From an uncultured Eubacteriales bacterium (GTDB taxonomy: Bacteria; Bacillota; Clostridia; UBA1212; CASDQQ01), in assembly GCA_949282945.1 (NCBI GenBank), contig CASDQQ010000021.1, forward strand, positions 1-33,131: DNA of 33,131 nucleotides, written 5' to 3'. Numbering within the stretch: position 1 is the stretch's first letter; every line of letters starts with the position of its first letter. The position numbers and the translations under genes were made by a program. Below are positions 15,985 through 24,135 of the stretch, piece by piece. The notes beneath the pieces were generated by a model. That model saw nothing but the letters and a program-made list of their open reading frames with translations. It was not told the origin of the DNA and ran no database searches.

Positions 15985-16646
15985 AATATCCTCTCTTTCA
16001 ATTTGGCATATTCTTTCAAAAGCCAGCTATATTCCTCATTCTCCGTTTTTGCCAATATTCTCTCTAATCTTGTTATTTCTTTATCTAAAAACTTTTCGAG
16101 GAGTACATCTTTATTTTCAATAAGCTTCTGTCCTATATAATAGTTAAGCCTGTCTGTTTTCAAAGGTTTTCCGCTGTAATGTATGACCATTACCGTATAA
16201 AACTTTCCGTCCTCAAAAACCAGTTTTTCATTTTCAGTCTCAAACCCGTTTTCCGCCAGATATTTTCTAACTCTTTCATGAGCGTTTTGAGGCTGCAATA
16301 TAATGCGATTTATATTTTTTACTTTTTCACTGTCGGCATCAAAAATACTTATCGTTATATTTCCCCCTAGTCCCGCTATTATAGCTGTATCGCACTCGTT
16401 TTGGCCTATTTTTTCAAATCCATTTCCCATTCTGATTTCTATTTTGTCTGAAAGTCCGGCCGATATTACATTATTTTTCGCAGCTTCACAAGGACCTTTT
16501 TTTATATCTGACGCAATAGCTCTCCGAGCAATATTTTTTTTCACAAGATATATAGGTATATGGGCATGGTCGGTGCCTATATCGCATACACATCTGCAAG
16601 GAGTTACTTCATCCGCTATACATTTTAGCCTGTTTGACAAACGCAT
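15969..16646 (-). CDS. trmK: tRNA (adenine(22)-N1)-methyltransferase
   Basis: A 225-residue class I SAM-dependent methyltransferase of the TrmK/YqfN family, which methylates A22 in the D-arm of tRNAs. Signatures are MRLSNRLKCIAD at the start, the SAM loop CDIGTDHAHIP (21-31), ASDIKKGPCEAAKNN, and AIIAGLGGN, with ILQPQNAHERVRKYLAENGF later. The C-terminal part is coiled-coil-like (DKEITRLERILAKTENEEYSW). The ATG at 16644-16646 follows GGAG; an upstream in-frame ATG 42 bases earlier would lie inside the terminator of the previous gene. In many Firmicutes rpoD precedes trmK; here it is replaced by the HAD gene. Confidence 0.92.
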   Translation of the reverse strand: MRLSNRLKCIADEVTPCRCVCDIGTDHAHIPIYLVKKNIARRAIASDIKKGPCEAAKNNVISAGLSDKIEIRMGNGFEKIGQNECDTAIIAGLGGNITISIFDADSEKVKNINRIILQPQNAHERVRKYLAENGFETENEKLVFEDGKFYTVMVIHYSGKPLKTDRLNYYIGQKLIENKDVLLEKFLDKEITRLERILAKTENEEYSWLLKEYAKLKERILWETK

Positions 16647-16660
16647 ATTATTTCTCCGAT

Positions 16661-16697
16661 AAAAAATGGAGGGAATTTGCCTAAACAAATTCCCTCC
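16661..16697 (-). terminator. Intrinsic terminator of the HAD hydrolase gene
   Basis: A perfect 12-bp stem (16686-16697 with 16668-16679) with a 6-base loop is followed on the minus strand by ATTTTTT. It lies between the HAD stop codon and the trmK ribosome binding site. Confidence 0.88.
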
Positions 16698-16708
16698 TTC
16701 AAAAGTTA

Positions 16709-17692
16709 TTATTCAAGAATCTTTAAGATTTCATCAAATGTTTCACAGTAGTAATCGCAAAGAGGTTTCGTACCGCTCTTTTCAATATTTCCTCCTCCAA
16801 TACCTATTGTCGGGAATCCTGCAAGCTTAATGGAACACACTCCGGCGCCGCTGTCTTCAATACCAACTACATGGTTTCTGTCCTCAAACGGAATACCCAA
16901 TCCGACTCTGGCAACTTCCGCATAAAGCCAAGGATGCGGCTTTGGAGAAAGCTCTCCCAGTGTTCCTACAGAACCTTTTCTCAAAGGGAACCCGGCTGTT
17001 ATAGAAGCGTCGTAAAATTCCTTAGGATCTCCCATATCAAGAGTTTTGAAAGCCGACATAATCTCCGGCCACGCCTTTTCGTAGAGTCCCGAAGTAACAA
17101 GTCCTATTTTAACCCCTTTGGCTTTAAGCGCAAGCAGGAACTCCTTTATTCCCGGTGAAGGAACAAAAGCTCCTTCCTTACCTCTTCCCTCAAGGATTTC
17201 ATTCATCTCTCTGTGAGTATGTTCAAAATAGTAATTTCTTGCCTCCTCAAGAGATTTATCAGGACAATATTTATTTATACAATATTTAAGATGTTCGGAC
17301 ACGCTGTGACCTGAAACATATGGCATATCGGCCTCTTCAAGCTCAAAATCCGGATTCCCCAAAAGAGAAGCCGTCGTCATCTGTATAATCCATATCCAGA
17401 ATTCCTCAGACCTTACGCTTGTTCCGTCAAGATCCATAAGTACAGCCTTGAGCGGCTTTTCAAATTTGATCTCATGTACTGGATAATACGCCGGATATCC
17501 CATGGCCGACTTAACATAGGCAATAGTCCTGTCCTTAAAAGCTATAAATTCAACCTTTTTATCCCCGGTAGCCGTTATGGAAACAACTCCGTCCTTGCCT
17601 ACTTCAAACTGTCCGTCGCTGCACTTATCCAATTTAATAAATCCGCAATCTTCATCAAAGCAGCCAATATTAGGTATATTATAAAAACTCAT
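16709..17692 (-). CDS. HAD-superfamily hydrolase with N-terminal extension
   Basis: A 327-residue phosphatase or phosphomutase of the HAD family (phosphoglycolate phosphatase/beta-phosphoglucomutase group). Motif I is D87-L-D89-G-T, motif II is VTSG (T200-S201), motif III is K251 in SPKPHP, and motif IV is GIEDSGAG (E279-D280). A helical cap domain lies between motifs I and II (about 95-180). Residues 1-80 are an extra beta-rich segment (CGFIKLDKCSDGQFEVGKDG...) that I do not recognise and that simple HAD phosphatases lack. The start is the ATG at 17690-17692 with AAAGGAG upstream. It follows the GH38 gene by 86 bases, so a sugar-phosphate substrate is a reasonable guess, not shown by sequence. 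Confidence 0.85.
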   Translation of the reverse strand: MSFYNIPNIGCFDEDCGFIKLDKCSDGQFEVGKDGVVSITATGDKKVEFIAFKDRTIAYVKSAMGYPAYYPVHEIKFEKPLKAVLMDLDGTSVRSEEFWIWIIQMTTASLLGNPDFELEEADMPYVSGHSVSEHLKYCINKYCPDKSLEEARNYYFEHTHREMNEILEGRGKEGAFVPSPGIKEFLLALKAKGVKIGLVTSGLYEKAWPEIMSAFKTLDMGDPKEFYDASITAGFPLRKGSVGTLGELSPKPHPWLYAEVARVGLGIPFEDRNHVVGIEDSGAGVCSIKLAGFPTIGIGGGNIEKSGTKPLCDYYCETFDEILKILE

Positions 17693-17722
17693 TTTCTGTC
17701 TCCTTTTATACTTTTCCACAAA

Positions 17723-17757
17723 ATTGCGATATATGGATATTTCCCATATATCGCAAT
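17723..17757. repeat. 14-bp perfect inverted repeat between GH38 and HAD genes
   Basis: Arms 17723-17736 and 17744-17757 are exact inverse complements with a 7-base loop. On the minus strand the hairpin is followed by only a short TTTT and then GTGG, so it may be a weak terminator or attenuator after the GH38 gene, an RNA-stabilising hairpin, or an operator. Confidence 0.6.
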
Positions 17758-17778
17758 CAATAAATTATCTACAAACCA

Positions 17779-20622
17779 TTACGGAAGCAAAACAAAAGTT
17801 AAGATCTTATGAGGTCCCATATCGGCAGTAAATTTGCCGTCTGTAAACTCAACGTCTCTTATGAAAGATTCATCCATCTTAATCTCTTTTACAGCCTTGA
17901 CCGGCAATATAGTAGACACTTCAAGGTCGATATTCTCACCTGTAGTATTCCAGAGCCTTATTACAGTTCCGTTTCCATCTTCAGCCTGCTTAATAGCAGA
18001 AACCATAACCTTATTTTCAGGATTTACTGAAATAATGCTTGCTGTAGTAGGAAGAACGCCGTCTTTAGTTACTCCCTTGATAGCCTTTATATCTACTTTA
18101 TAGTCATAAGCAGCCTGGAGTACTCTGCCTTCTGCCCAATCTCCGGTATGAGGATATACAGCATATTCATACTCCATCTTTCCTATTGAGTGTTGGCCTG
18201 TATATTTAGCGTACTCCTCAGGGATCATGTCAGGGTTGGCAGTCATATATGCTCTCTGAGTTCTGATAAGAGTAATCTTGATAGTCCTGTCTTCATCATC
18301 CTGAACTTCATATTCTCTTAAACCTTTATTGAGTATCGCAACACCTTCTTTACCGTCGCTCAAATCAACAAAATTCTGCATAGGCTGGAACGGGAAGAAT
18401 TTTTCCTGGTTATCCCCGTCTTCTGTCCAACGTATAGTCCTTTTGGCAACATCCCACGCGCTTTCGGAAACAGCCCAGTCGGTCTTTATGCCGCTTGGGA
18501 AGTTTACGCAAAGCTTATGGTCGCGAGCTTCGTTGTCGAGAGTAGTCTTGATCTTTAAGAACTCAGCTCCCTTTTCAAGGGTCAGATAATATGTTATAGG
18601 TATCTCTTTGATCTCCGTAAGTCTGTCTTTGCTGTCGTAAGTAGCGGCCGCGGGGATCTTCATAGTCAAGTCTATCTTAAATGTTCCTCTTTGCAGGTTG
18701 CTTTCCATCATTGTTATATTGGCAACGCATCCGTGACTTGTATTTACAAAGTTTCTTACAGGCTGAGTGCTCACATGAGCGCTTCCTGTTTCACCGGAAT
18801 CTGTAAAGTAGTGCATATTCTCCATAGTTCTTCCAGTTTTCTTATAAGTAAGAGAAAAAGTACCGTTAGAATTAATCTTAACTTTTATATTCTCATTTTC
18901 AAGAACTCCGTTATCTCTTGCTATAAGCTTTCTGTCCTCGCCTATCTGGGGGAAATATTCAAACTTAGGTCCACGGAAACGCATAGCATATGTGGTATAT
19001 CCCATAGCCGGAAGCTCTGCTTCGATCAAAATCCTTCTTCTCTTAGCAGGGAACTTAATGGCCTTAGTATCTAATTCTCTCTCCACGCCGATCTTGATAT
19101 CTTCACAGGAAAGCTCCGTATAGGCGATCTTATTTCCCTTAGCGTCAAATATATCGTAGAATTCGTCCGCCGCGCCCATTCCGTCAACGCCCGTATCAAC
19201 CTTGATCTTAGTTCCGCCTTTAGGAGTATCTATCACGAGAGGAACTATCTGTTTACGCGAATACGGCAGCGTATTATATAGAGTGATTATGTGATCGTCA
19301 GGCTCAAAGTCCTTTGCGGTATCTACAGCATTATACATAGTTATAACGCTTCTTGCTGTAACTTCTTCAGCAACAGTCTGTGAAATAGAGAAATTATAAA
19401 GCATATCTTCGTGAGCTCTGTCTACGGCAGCTCCGCAGATACTGTCATGAGCGTGACACTTAAGCAAAGATTCCCAAGCTCTGTTAAGGTTGGTCCTTGG
19501 ATACTCTCTTCCATAGAAAGAAGCGAAAGACGCCAAAGGTTCAGCAAGATTGATCAGGTAATTCTCCACTCTGTCATTTAATATTTTAAGTTTTATTCTC
19601 GAAGAGTGAGTAGCTCCCAACAGAGAGTTAAAGTTGTTGTACTCCATTGTAGTATATCTTAACTCGCCTACATGGTGGTACATATCCTCAGGCTTCATAG
19701 CCGCTCTTATAGTATCCATGTAATCATCCATGGAAGTCTGTACGAACTCAATGTCCTCTGACACCTTATTCATATCTTCTATCATTTCAGGAAGGTATTT
19801 ATAGGGCTCGTCATTATCCTCCATATTCAGGGCAAGAAGGTTATTCCCTATAGCATAAGGCTCAGCCTGCTCTTTTATAGCATTTATTCCCTTTTTCAGC
19901 ACTTCTTCGTCATGGTTATAATCAAAGTCTTCATGCAAAAGAACAAATGCTTTTTCATAAAGGCCCATATCGGACATGTGAACAGGTATCTGAGTTCTGT
20001 CATAGGTATAAGATAGATCTTTGGACGGCTTTCCGAGAACAATAGGATTATGTACATAGAAGAACCAGTTAGTTCTTGTAACTTCATCGAAAGTTCTCAA
20101 AGTATCTAGTGTAGAACCGTCAGCACCCTCCCATTTGAAAAGAGGCGTCTTGATAACATATTTATTGGTCCCGCGGTAAAATATAGCGGTATCAATTCCA
20201 AATCCTTTATAAAGCTGAGGCATCTGTGAATGCTGTCCGTAAGAAGTGGCTGTATAACCTGACTTCATTCCTCCGCCAAACTCGGCAGCCATTTTATGTC
20301 CCCATAAAAGGTTTCTTATCAAAGACTCAGGAGCAACGGTATTTACCTCAGGCAGTGTATACCAATTTACAACCCACATTTTCTTAGCTTCAATTAATTT
20401 CTTTATTCTTTCTCTGTTTTCCGGTCTGATAGTTAAATAATCTTCAATTACAATCATTCCGCCGTCAACGCAGAAACATTTGTATGATTCCTTATTCTCA
20501 AGGATATTGATAATATTATCCATAAGGTCAACAAGTCTCAGTTTTGACTGTTCAGCGGTATGTCTCCACTCTCTATCCCAGTGTGTTCCGCTGATGACAT
20601 GCATTTTGTACTTTTTAGCCAT
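17779..20622 (-). CDS. Glycoside hydrolase family 38 (alpha-mannosidase-like) protein
   Basis: A 947-residue GH38 protein, which would cleave alpha-mannosides in the cytoplasm (no signal peptide). The N-terminal barrel begins with the zinc-site motif GTHWDREW (His14, Asp16); HAHDSICG (about 390-397) supplies the later His, and GELRY is near 317-321. The GH38 C-terminal beta domains follow to the end. At the segment that normally reads D-(P/S)-F-G-x-S and carries the nucleophile and zinc-binding Asp, this protein reads ATSYGQHSQMPQ, with Thr126 in place of Asp. The ATG at 20620-20622 is preferred over the adjoining GTG because AGGAGG lies 7 bases before it. Its partner appears to be the downstream HAD gene. 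Specificity cannot be read from sequence. Confidence 0.88.
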   Translation of the reverse strand: MAKKYKMHVISGTHWDREWRHTAEQSKLRLVDLMDNIINILENKESYKCFCVDGGMIVIEDYLTIRPENRERIKKLIEAKKMWVVNWYTLPEVNTVAPESLIRNLLWGHKMAAEFGGGMKSGYTATSYGQHSQMPQLYKGFGIDTAIFYRGTNKYVIKTPLFKWEGADGSTLDTLRTFDEVTRTNWFFYVHNPIVLGKPSKDLSYTYDRTQIPVHMSDMGLYEKAFVLLHEDFDYNHDEEVLKKGINAIKEQAEPYAIGNNLLALNMEDNDEPYKYLPEMIEDMNKVSEDIEFVQTSMDDYMDTIRAAMKPEDMYHHVGELRYTTMEYNNFNSLLGATHSSRIKLKILNDRVENYLINLAEPLASFASFYGREYPRTNLNRAWESLLKCHAHDSICGAAVDRAHEDMLYNFSISQTVAEEVTARSVITMYNAVDTAKDFEPDDHIITLYNTLPYSRKQIVPLVIDTPKGGTKIKVDTGVDGMGAADEFYDIFDAKGNKIAYTELSCEDIKIGVERELDTKAIKFPAKRRRILIEAELPAMGYTTYAMRFRGPKFEYFPQIGEDRKLIARDNGVLENENIKVKINSNGTFSLTYKKTGRTMENMHYFTDSGETGSAHVSTQPVRNFVNTSHGCVANITMMESNLQRGTFKIDLTMKIPAAATYDSKDRLTEIKEIPITYYLTLEKGAEFLKIKTTLDNEARDHKLCVNFPSGIKTDWAVSESAWDVAKRTIRWTEDGDNQEKFFPFQPMQNFVDLSDGKEGVAILNKGLREYEVQDDEDRTIKITLIRTQRAYMTANPDMIPEEYAKYTGQHSIGKMEYEYAVYPHTGDWAEGRVLQAAYDYKVDIKAIKGVTKDGVLPTTASIISVNPENKVMVSAIKQAEDGNGTVIRLWNTTGENIDLEVSTILPVKAVKEIKMDESFIRDVEFTDGKFTADMGPHKILTFVLLP

Positions 20623-20658
20623 CACACTTCCTCCTAAATTTGTATAATTTGGTTGTCC

Positions 20659-20677
20659 GAATGATAGTCAATCATTC
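20659..20677. promoter_or_regulatory. Candidate operator: 7-bp inverted repeat in the GH38 leader
   Basis: GAATGAT-AGTCA-ATCATTC is a perfect 7-bp inverted repeat around a 5-base centre. It lies between the -10 box and the ribosome binding site of the GH38 gene, a position suited to a repressor. No regulator gene is adjacent. Confidence 0.45.
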
Positions 20678-20690
20678 TACATATGTATTG

Positions 20691-20720
20691 ATTATATTAA
20701 CTCTGCGCATATAAAGTCAA
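20691..20720 (-). promoter_or_regulatory. Sigma-A promoter for the GH38-HAD unit
   Basis: On the minus strand, TTGACT (20715-20720) is 18 bases from a perfect TATAAT (20691-20696), about 70 bases before the ATG. The rest of the gap up to the mazF terminator (20721-20812) is AT-rich with no further feature I can support. Confidence 0.7.
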
Positions 20721-20812
20721 GAGAAACTTAAAACATTTTTCCTATTTTACCTTTTTCTGCTTTACACCCATTTACTAACCTGATATTTTTCTTTAATAAG
20801 GATAAAAAACAT

Positions 20813-20848
20813 ACGGCCGAGTGCGTTTTTAAAAACGCAATCGGCCGT
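20813..20848 (-). terminator. Intrinsic terminator after mazF
   Basis: A long hairpin (20813-20830 with 20831-20848; 18 complementary positions with one mismatch, the centre forming the loop) is followed on the minus strand by ATGTTTTTTATCC. It closes the carD-to-mazF cluster. Confidence 0.85.
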
Positions 20849-20873
20849 AAAATAAATATAGCTAAAAAATCTA

Positions 20874-21221
20874 TTACTGCAAAAGACCAAAGCTCACAGA
20901 CAGACCTCTGTCAACGCTATCCATAAGCTCACTGTCCAGATGACCTATTTTTTCCTTCAACCGCTTTTTATCAATTGTTCTGATCTGTTCCAAAAGAATT
21001 ACAGAATCTTTCGGAAGCCCGAAAGTTTTCGCGTTCAATTCCATGTGCGTAGGTAGCTTAGCTTTATTTATCTGAGATGTAATGGCGGCAATAATAACTG
21101 TCGGACTGAACTTATTGCCGACGTCATTCTGTATAATCAGAACCGGCCGAACACCGCCCTGTTCGGATCCAACTACCGGACTTAAGTCCGCGTAATACAT
21201 ATCGCCTCTTTTTATAATCAA
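20874..21221 (-). CDS. mazF: MazF/EndoA-type mRNA interferase toxin
   Basis: A 115-residue sequence-specific endoribonuclease of the MazF/PemK family. It closely follows the Bacillus EndoA pattern: [20 protein letters not shown], then [25 protein letters not shown] and [14 protein letters not shown]. Arg25 and Thr48, the catalytic pair of Bacillus MazF, are both present, so the toxin looks intact. I start at the TTG at 21219-21221, giving the family-typical MIIKRGD, with GAGGAG about 10 bases upstream. An earlier in-frame TTG has no ribosome binding site. It follows alr, as in Bacillus, but no MazE/EndoAI-like antitoxin gene occupies the 132-base gap. Confidence 0.92.
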   Translation of the reverse strand: MIIKRGDMYYADLSPVVGSEQGGVRPVLIIQNDVGNKFSPTVIIAAITSQINKAKLPTHMELNAKTFGLPKDSVILLEQIRTIDKKRLKEKIGHLDSELMDSVDRGLSVSFGLLQ

Positions 21222-21273
21222 AACATTCCAACTCCTCAATGTTACTTATTACTATTCTGCTCAAAATTTTCAA
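21124..21273 (-). CDS. Possible micro-ORF upstream of and overlapping mazF
   Basis: A 49-codon frame starts at TTG (21271-21273) exactly 7 bases after a perfect GGAGG, begins [18 protein letters not shown], and runs into mazF in another frame to a TGA. It sits where the antitoxin gene is found in related clusters, but shows no MazE, CopG or AbrB likeness. It may be a leader peptide that couples translation into mazF, or chance. Confidence 0.25.
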   Translation of the reverse strand: MKILSRIVISNIEELECFDYKKRRYVLRGLKSGSWIRTGRCSAGSDYTE

Positions 21274-21353
21274 AATAATACCTCCGAAAATGAGTGTCTT
21301 ATATTTATATAGTATTTTGCAACCTCAAGTAAGTTGTAAATTATTGTTATAAA

Positions 21354-22541
21354 TTATTTAAGAAGATAATTAAGCACATTTACTATCCTGCCCTCTTTTG
21401 TATATATCCTTGGTATCCTCTTACCAATAATACATATGAGTTCATAATTTATAGTACCCATAATATCCGCCAGTTCTGTAACATTGATTTCCTTACTCCC
21501 CTGTCTTCCGAAAAGAACAGCTTCATCTCCGATACATATATTTTTACCGGAATTGATAATATCAGTCACATCAGCCATACACTGATCCATGCATATGTTT
21601 CCTACTATGTTTGCGTACTCTCCTCCTATAAGGACTCTTGTTCTATTACTTAAAAGCCTTGAATACCCGTCGGCGTATCCTATCGGCAAAGTGGCTATAT
21701 ATGAATCTCTCCCCGTACAGAAAGTTCCCCCGTAGCTTATACATGTCCCTTTTTCTACCTTTTTCACCATTATTACTTTACTTTTCAGCGTCATAGCAGG
21801 CTTCAGTTTTAAAAGACTTTTATCTACCTGGTGGGAAGGATAGAGACCGTACTGTATAATTCCCGGTCTTATCATATCCATCTGCATTTCGGGAAACGTC
21901 ATCGCGGCTGCGCTGTTTGACACATGCTTTATAGGAATAAGTATTCCTATACGGCTGAGTTCGGAACATATGCTCATAAAACGCTCGAACTGCATATACG
22001 TATATGTTTTATCCCATTCATCCGCCTTAGCAAAATGAGTAAAAAGCCCTTCTATTATTATTCCGGGAAGCCTGCTTATATCAACCACATCTTTTACTGC
22101 CGAATATCCAGGGGCAAAACCTACTCGAGTCATTCCGGTGTCTATCTTTATATGTATCTTTACCGGCTTATTAAGTCTTACTGCAGCGTCGGAAAGACTT
22201 TGAGCGAGTTCGTGGGAAAAAACCGTCTGGGTAATTCCATATTCTATTATTTCTTCAGCCCTCGAAGGATCGGTGTAGCTTAGGATCAATATCGGAACTG
22301 TTATTCCGCTTTTTCTAAGCTGTATAGCCTCATCTAACATAGATACCGCCAAACGGGTGGCTCCGTTTTCTAAAAGGGTGCGCACCGTCTCAAAAACCCC
22401 ATGCCCGTACGCGTCAGCTTTAACAACGCTCATAATTTCAGTATTTCTTGCAAGCTTACTTTTTATTTCCCTGAGATTATGAGCAATAGCGTCAAGATCC
22501 ACTTCTGCCCACGACCTGTTTTTCATAATATCCTCTGTCAT
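21354..22541 (-). CDS. alr: Alanine racemase
   Basis: PLP-dependent interconversion of L- and D-alanine, supplying D-Ala for peptidoglycan. The protein has 395 residues as written, or 390 from the next ATG. The PLP lysine is K41 in VVKADAYGHG. Other family marks are WAEVDLDAIAHN, HIKIDTGMTRVGF, EGLFTHFAKAD, HVSNSAAAM, MIRPGIIQYGLYP, and CMDQCMADVTD with the catalytic Tyr region SYGGTF before it. Two starts are possible: ATG at 22541 just after AGGGTG, or ATG at 22526 after AGAGG with short spacing; the conserved start WAEVDL lies near both. It follows nnr by 9 bases and is probably translated in the same operon. Confidence 0.95.
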   Translation of the reverse strand: MTEDIMKNRSWAEVDLDAIAHNLREIKSKLARNTEIMSVVKADAYGHGVFETVRTLLENGATRLAVSMLDEAIQLRKSGITVPILILSYTDPSRAEEIIEYGITQTVFSHELAQSLSDAAVRLNKPVKIHIKIDTGMTRVGFAPGYSAVKDVVDISRLPGIIIEGLFTHFAKADEWDKTYTYMQFERFMSICSELSRIGILIPIKHVSNSAAAMTFPEMQMDMIRPGIIQYGLYPSHQVDKSLLKLKPAMTLKSKVIMVKKVEKGTCISYGGTFCTGRDSYIATLPIGYADGYSRLLSNRTRVLIGGEYANIVGNICMDQCMADVTDIINSGKNICIGDEAVLFGRQGSKEINVTELADIMGTINYELICIIGKRIPRIYTKEGRIVNVLNYLLK

Positions 22542-22550
22542 ATATACACC

Positions 22551-24131
22551 CTAATCCATTATTGAAATTATAGCTTTGGGAAGCGATTCTATTATATCTC
22601 CCGCGATCATCCCATACTCTCCGTATTTTTCAGCCGCAATATCTCCCGCAAGTCCGTGAAGGTAAGCTCCGCAGGGAGCCGCTAATTCAAAATTTCCATT
22701 TGCTGCCATAGACGCAATGATTCCGCAGAGCACATCGCCAGATCCGCCGGTAGACATACCCGGATTTCCCGTGGGATTGATATAAACAAATCCATCAGGT
22801 AAAGCCGTAACCGTCGCAGCTCCCTTTAAAACCACAGTTTTTTCAAATTCTTTTGAGAAATATCTGGCACAGCTTATCCTGTCCGACTGCACCTCCCTCA
22901 CCGAGGTACCACAAAGTCTGGCCATCTCGCCCGGATGAGGAGTCAAGATCGTCGGAATATTTACTTCCCTTAATATTTCTGTATTTCTTGATACAATATT
23001 TAACGCGTCTGCGTCCAATACTAAAATTTTCTTAAAAGCGTCCTTTATATTACCTATCTCCGTTAAAAAATCATAAAGGAAATCTTCTGTTTCCTCATTA
23101 GTACCCATTCCAGGTCCAACTACTATTACATCAAGCTTTTGACAAAACTCTAAAATATTTTTAACACATCCCGCCGAAAGCCAAAGATTTTCACATTTTA
23201 CCGGAACAGTCACCGTTTCCAAGGAAGTGTATTCGTATATATCTGAAATCCCTTCAGGAACTATATTATATACTAATCCGGCGCCAGTCCTCAGCGCGGC
23301 TCTTGACGCCATGATCCCGGCCCCGGTCATTCCCTCGCATCCGCCTATTATACCTATCCTTCCGTAAGTACCTTTGTTTGTGTCAGATTTTCTTTTAGGA
23401 AAAAAATCTTTCACAAGGCTTTTTTCTGTTTCAAAAATTTTTATTTTCATATCCTGTATAAGTTTTTCCGGAACTCCTATATCCGCCATAATTATCTCTC
23501 CGCAGAAATCTTTTCCCGGATACATTATATTTCCGGCTTTCAGTATCGCCATAACAACAGTCATATCCGCGTTTACAGCCGTACCCATTATTCTTCCGTT
23601 TTCTCCGTTTATTCCGGAAGGTATATCCGCCGAAATCTTAACCGCGTTCTTACATCTGTTTATACATGTTATGATTTTTTCATATATACCGCTTATTTCC
23701 GAATTAAGACCTGTTCCTAAAATGGCGTCTATTATAATGTCCGAAGTTGAAAGAATTTCTGATATCCGATCGATATTCTCATTTGAAATACTTGTAAGCT
23801 CCGCTCCCATGTTTTTAAGTATGCTATAGTTTTCATAAGCAGAAGCCCCTTTTATTCCGCTTTCTTCCCCACATATAAAAATATTGGTCTTTATGCCGCC
23901 GTTAATAAAATATCTGGCGGCCACAAAACCGTCTCCGCCGTTGTTCCCCCTGCCGCACACCACAGAAACCGTTAATTTTTCAGTATATATGCCTCTTTTT
24001 TCAATATATTTTAAAGTTTCTGAATACAGGCTCCTTCCGGCATTTTCCATAAGCCTTATCTCAGGTATGCCATACTCCAAAGCACACCTTCTGTCCATTT
24101 CTTTTATTTGATCTGGAAAAGCAATTTTCAT
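22551..24131 (-). CDS. nnr: Bifunctional NAD(P)H-hydrate epimerase/dehydratase
   Basis: Repairs hydrated NADH and NADPH: the N-terminal YjeF_N domain epimerises the hydrates and the C-terminal ribokinase-like domain dehydrates the S form using ADP (or ATP). The 526-residue length is that of the usual fusion. YjeF_N marks are ENAGRSLY, GRGNNGGDGFVAARYF, ILGTGLNSEISG and SADIPSGINGE (residues 1 to about 215). The dehydratase shows GTYGRIGIIGGCEGMTGA, VVGPGMGTNEE, DADALN, LTPHPGEMARLCG and NPTGNPGMSTGGSGDVLCG, whose GSGD Asp is catalytic. It sits 4 bases after ispD and 9 bases before alr; nnr followed by alr is frequent in Firmicutes. TAG is the stop. Confidence 0.95.
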   Translation of the reverse strand: MKIAFPDQIKEMDRRCALEYGIPEIRLMENAGRSLYSETLKYIEKRGIYTEKLTVSVVCGRGNNGGDGFVAARYFINGGIKTNIFICGEESGIKGASAYENYSILKNMGAELTSISNENIDRISEILSTSDIIIDAILGTGLNSEISGIYEKIITCINRCKNAVKISADIPSGINGENGRIMGTAVNADMTVVMAILKAGNIMYPGKDFCGEIIMADIGVPEKLIQDMKIKIFETEKSLVKDFFPKRKSDTNKGTYGRIGIIGGCEGMTGAGIMASRAALRTGAGLVYNIVPEGISDIYEYTSLETVTVPVKCENLWLSAGCVKNILEFCQKLDVIVVGPGMGTNEETEDFLYDFLTEIGNIKDAFKKILVLDADALNIVSRNTEILREVNIPTILTPHPGEMARLCGTSVREVQSDRISCARYFSKEFEKTVVLKGAATVTALPDGFVYINPTGNPGMSTGGSGDVLCGIIASMAANGNFELAAPCGAYLHGLAGDIAAEKYGEYGMIAGDIIESLPKAIISIMD

Positions 24132-24135
24132 AAAA

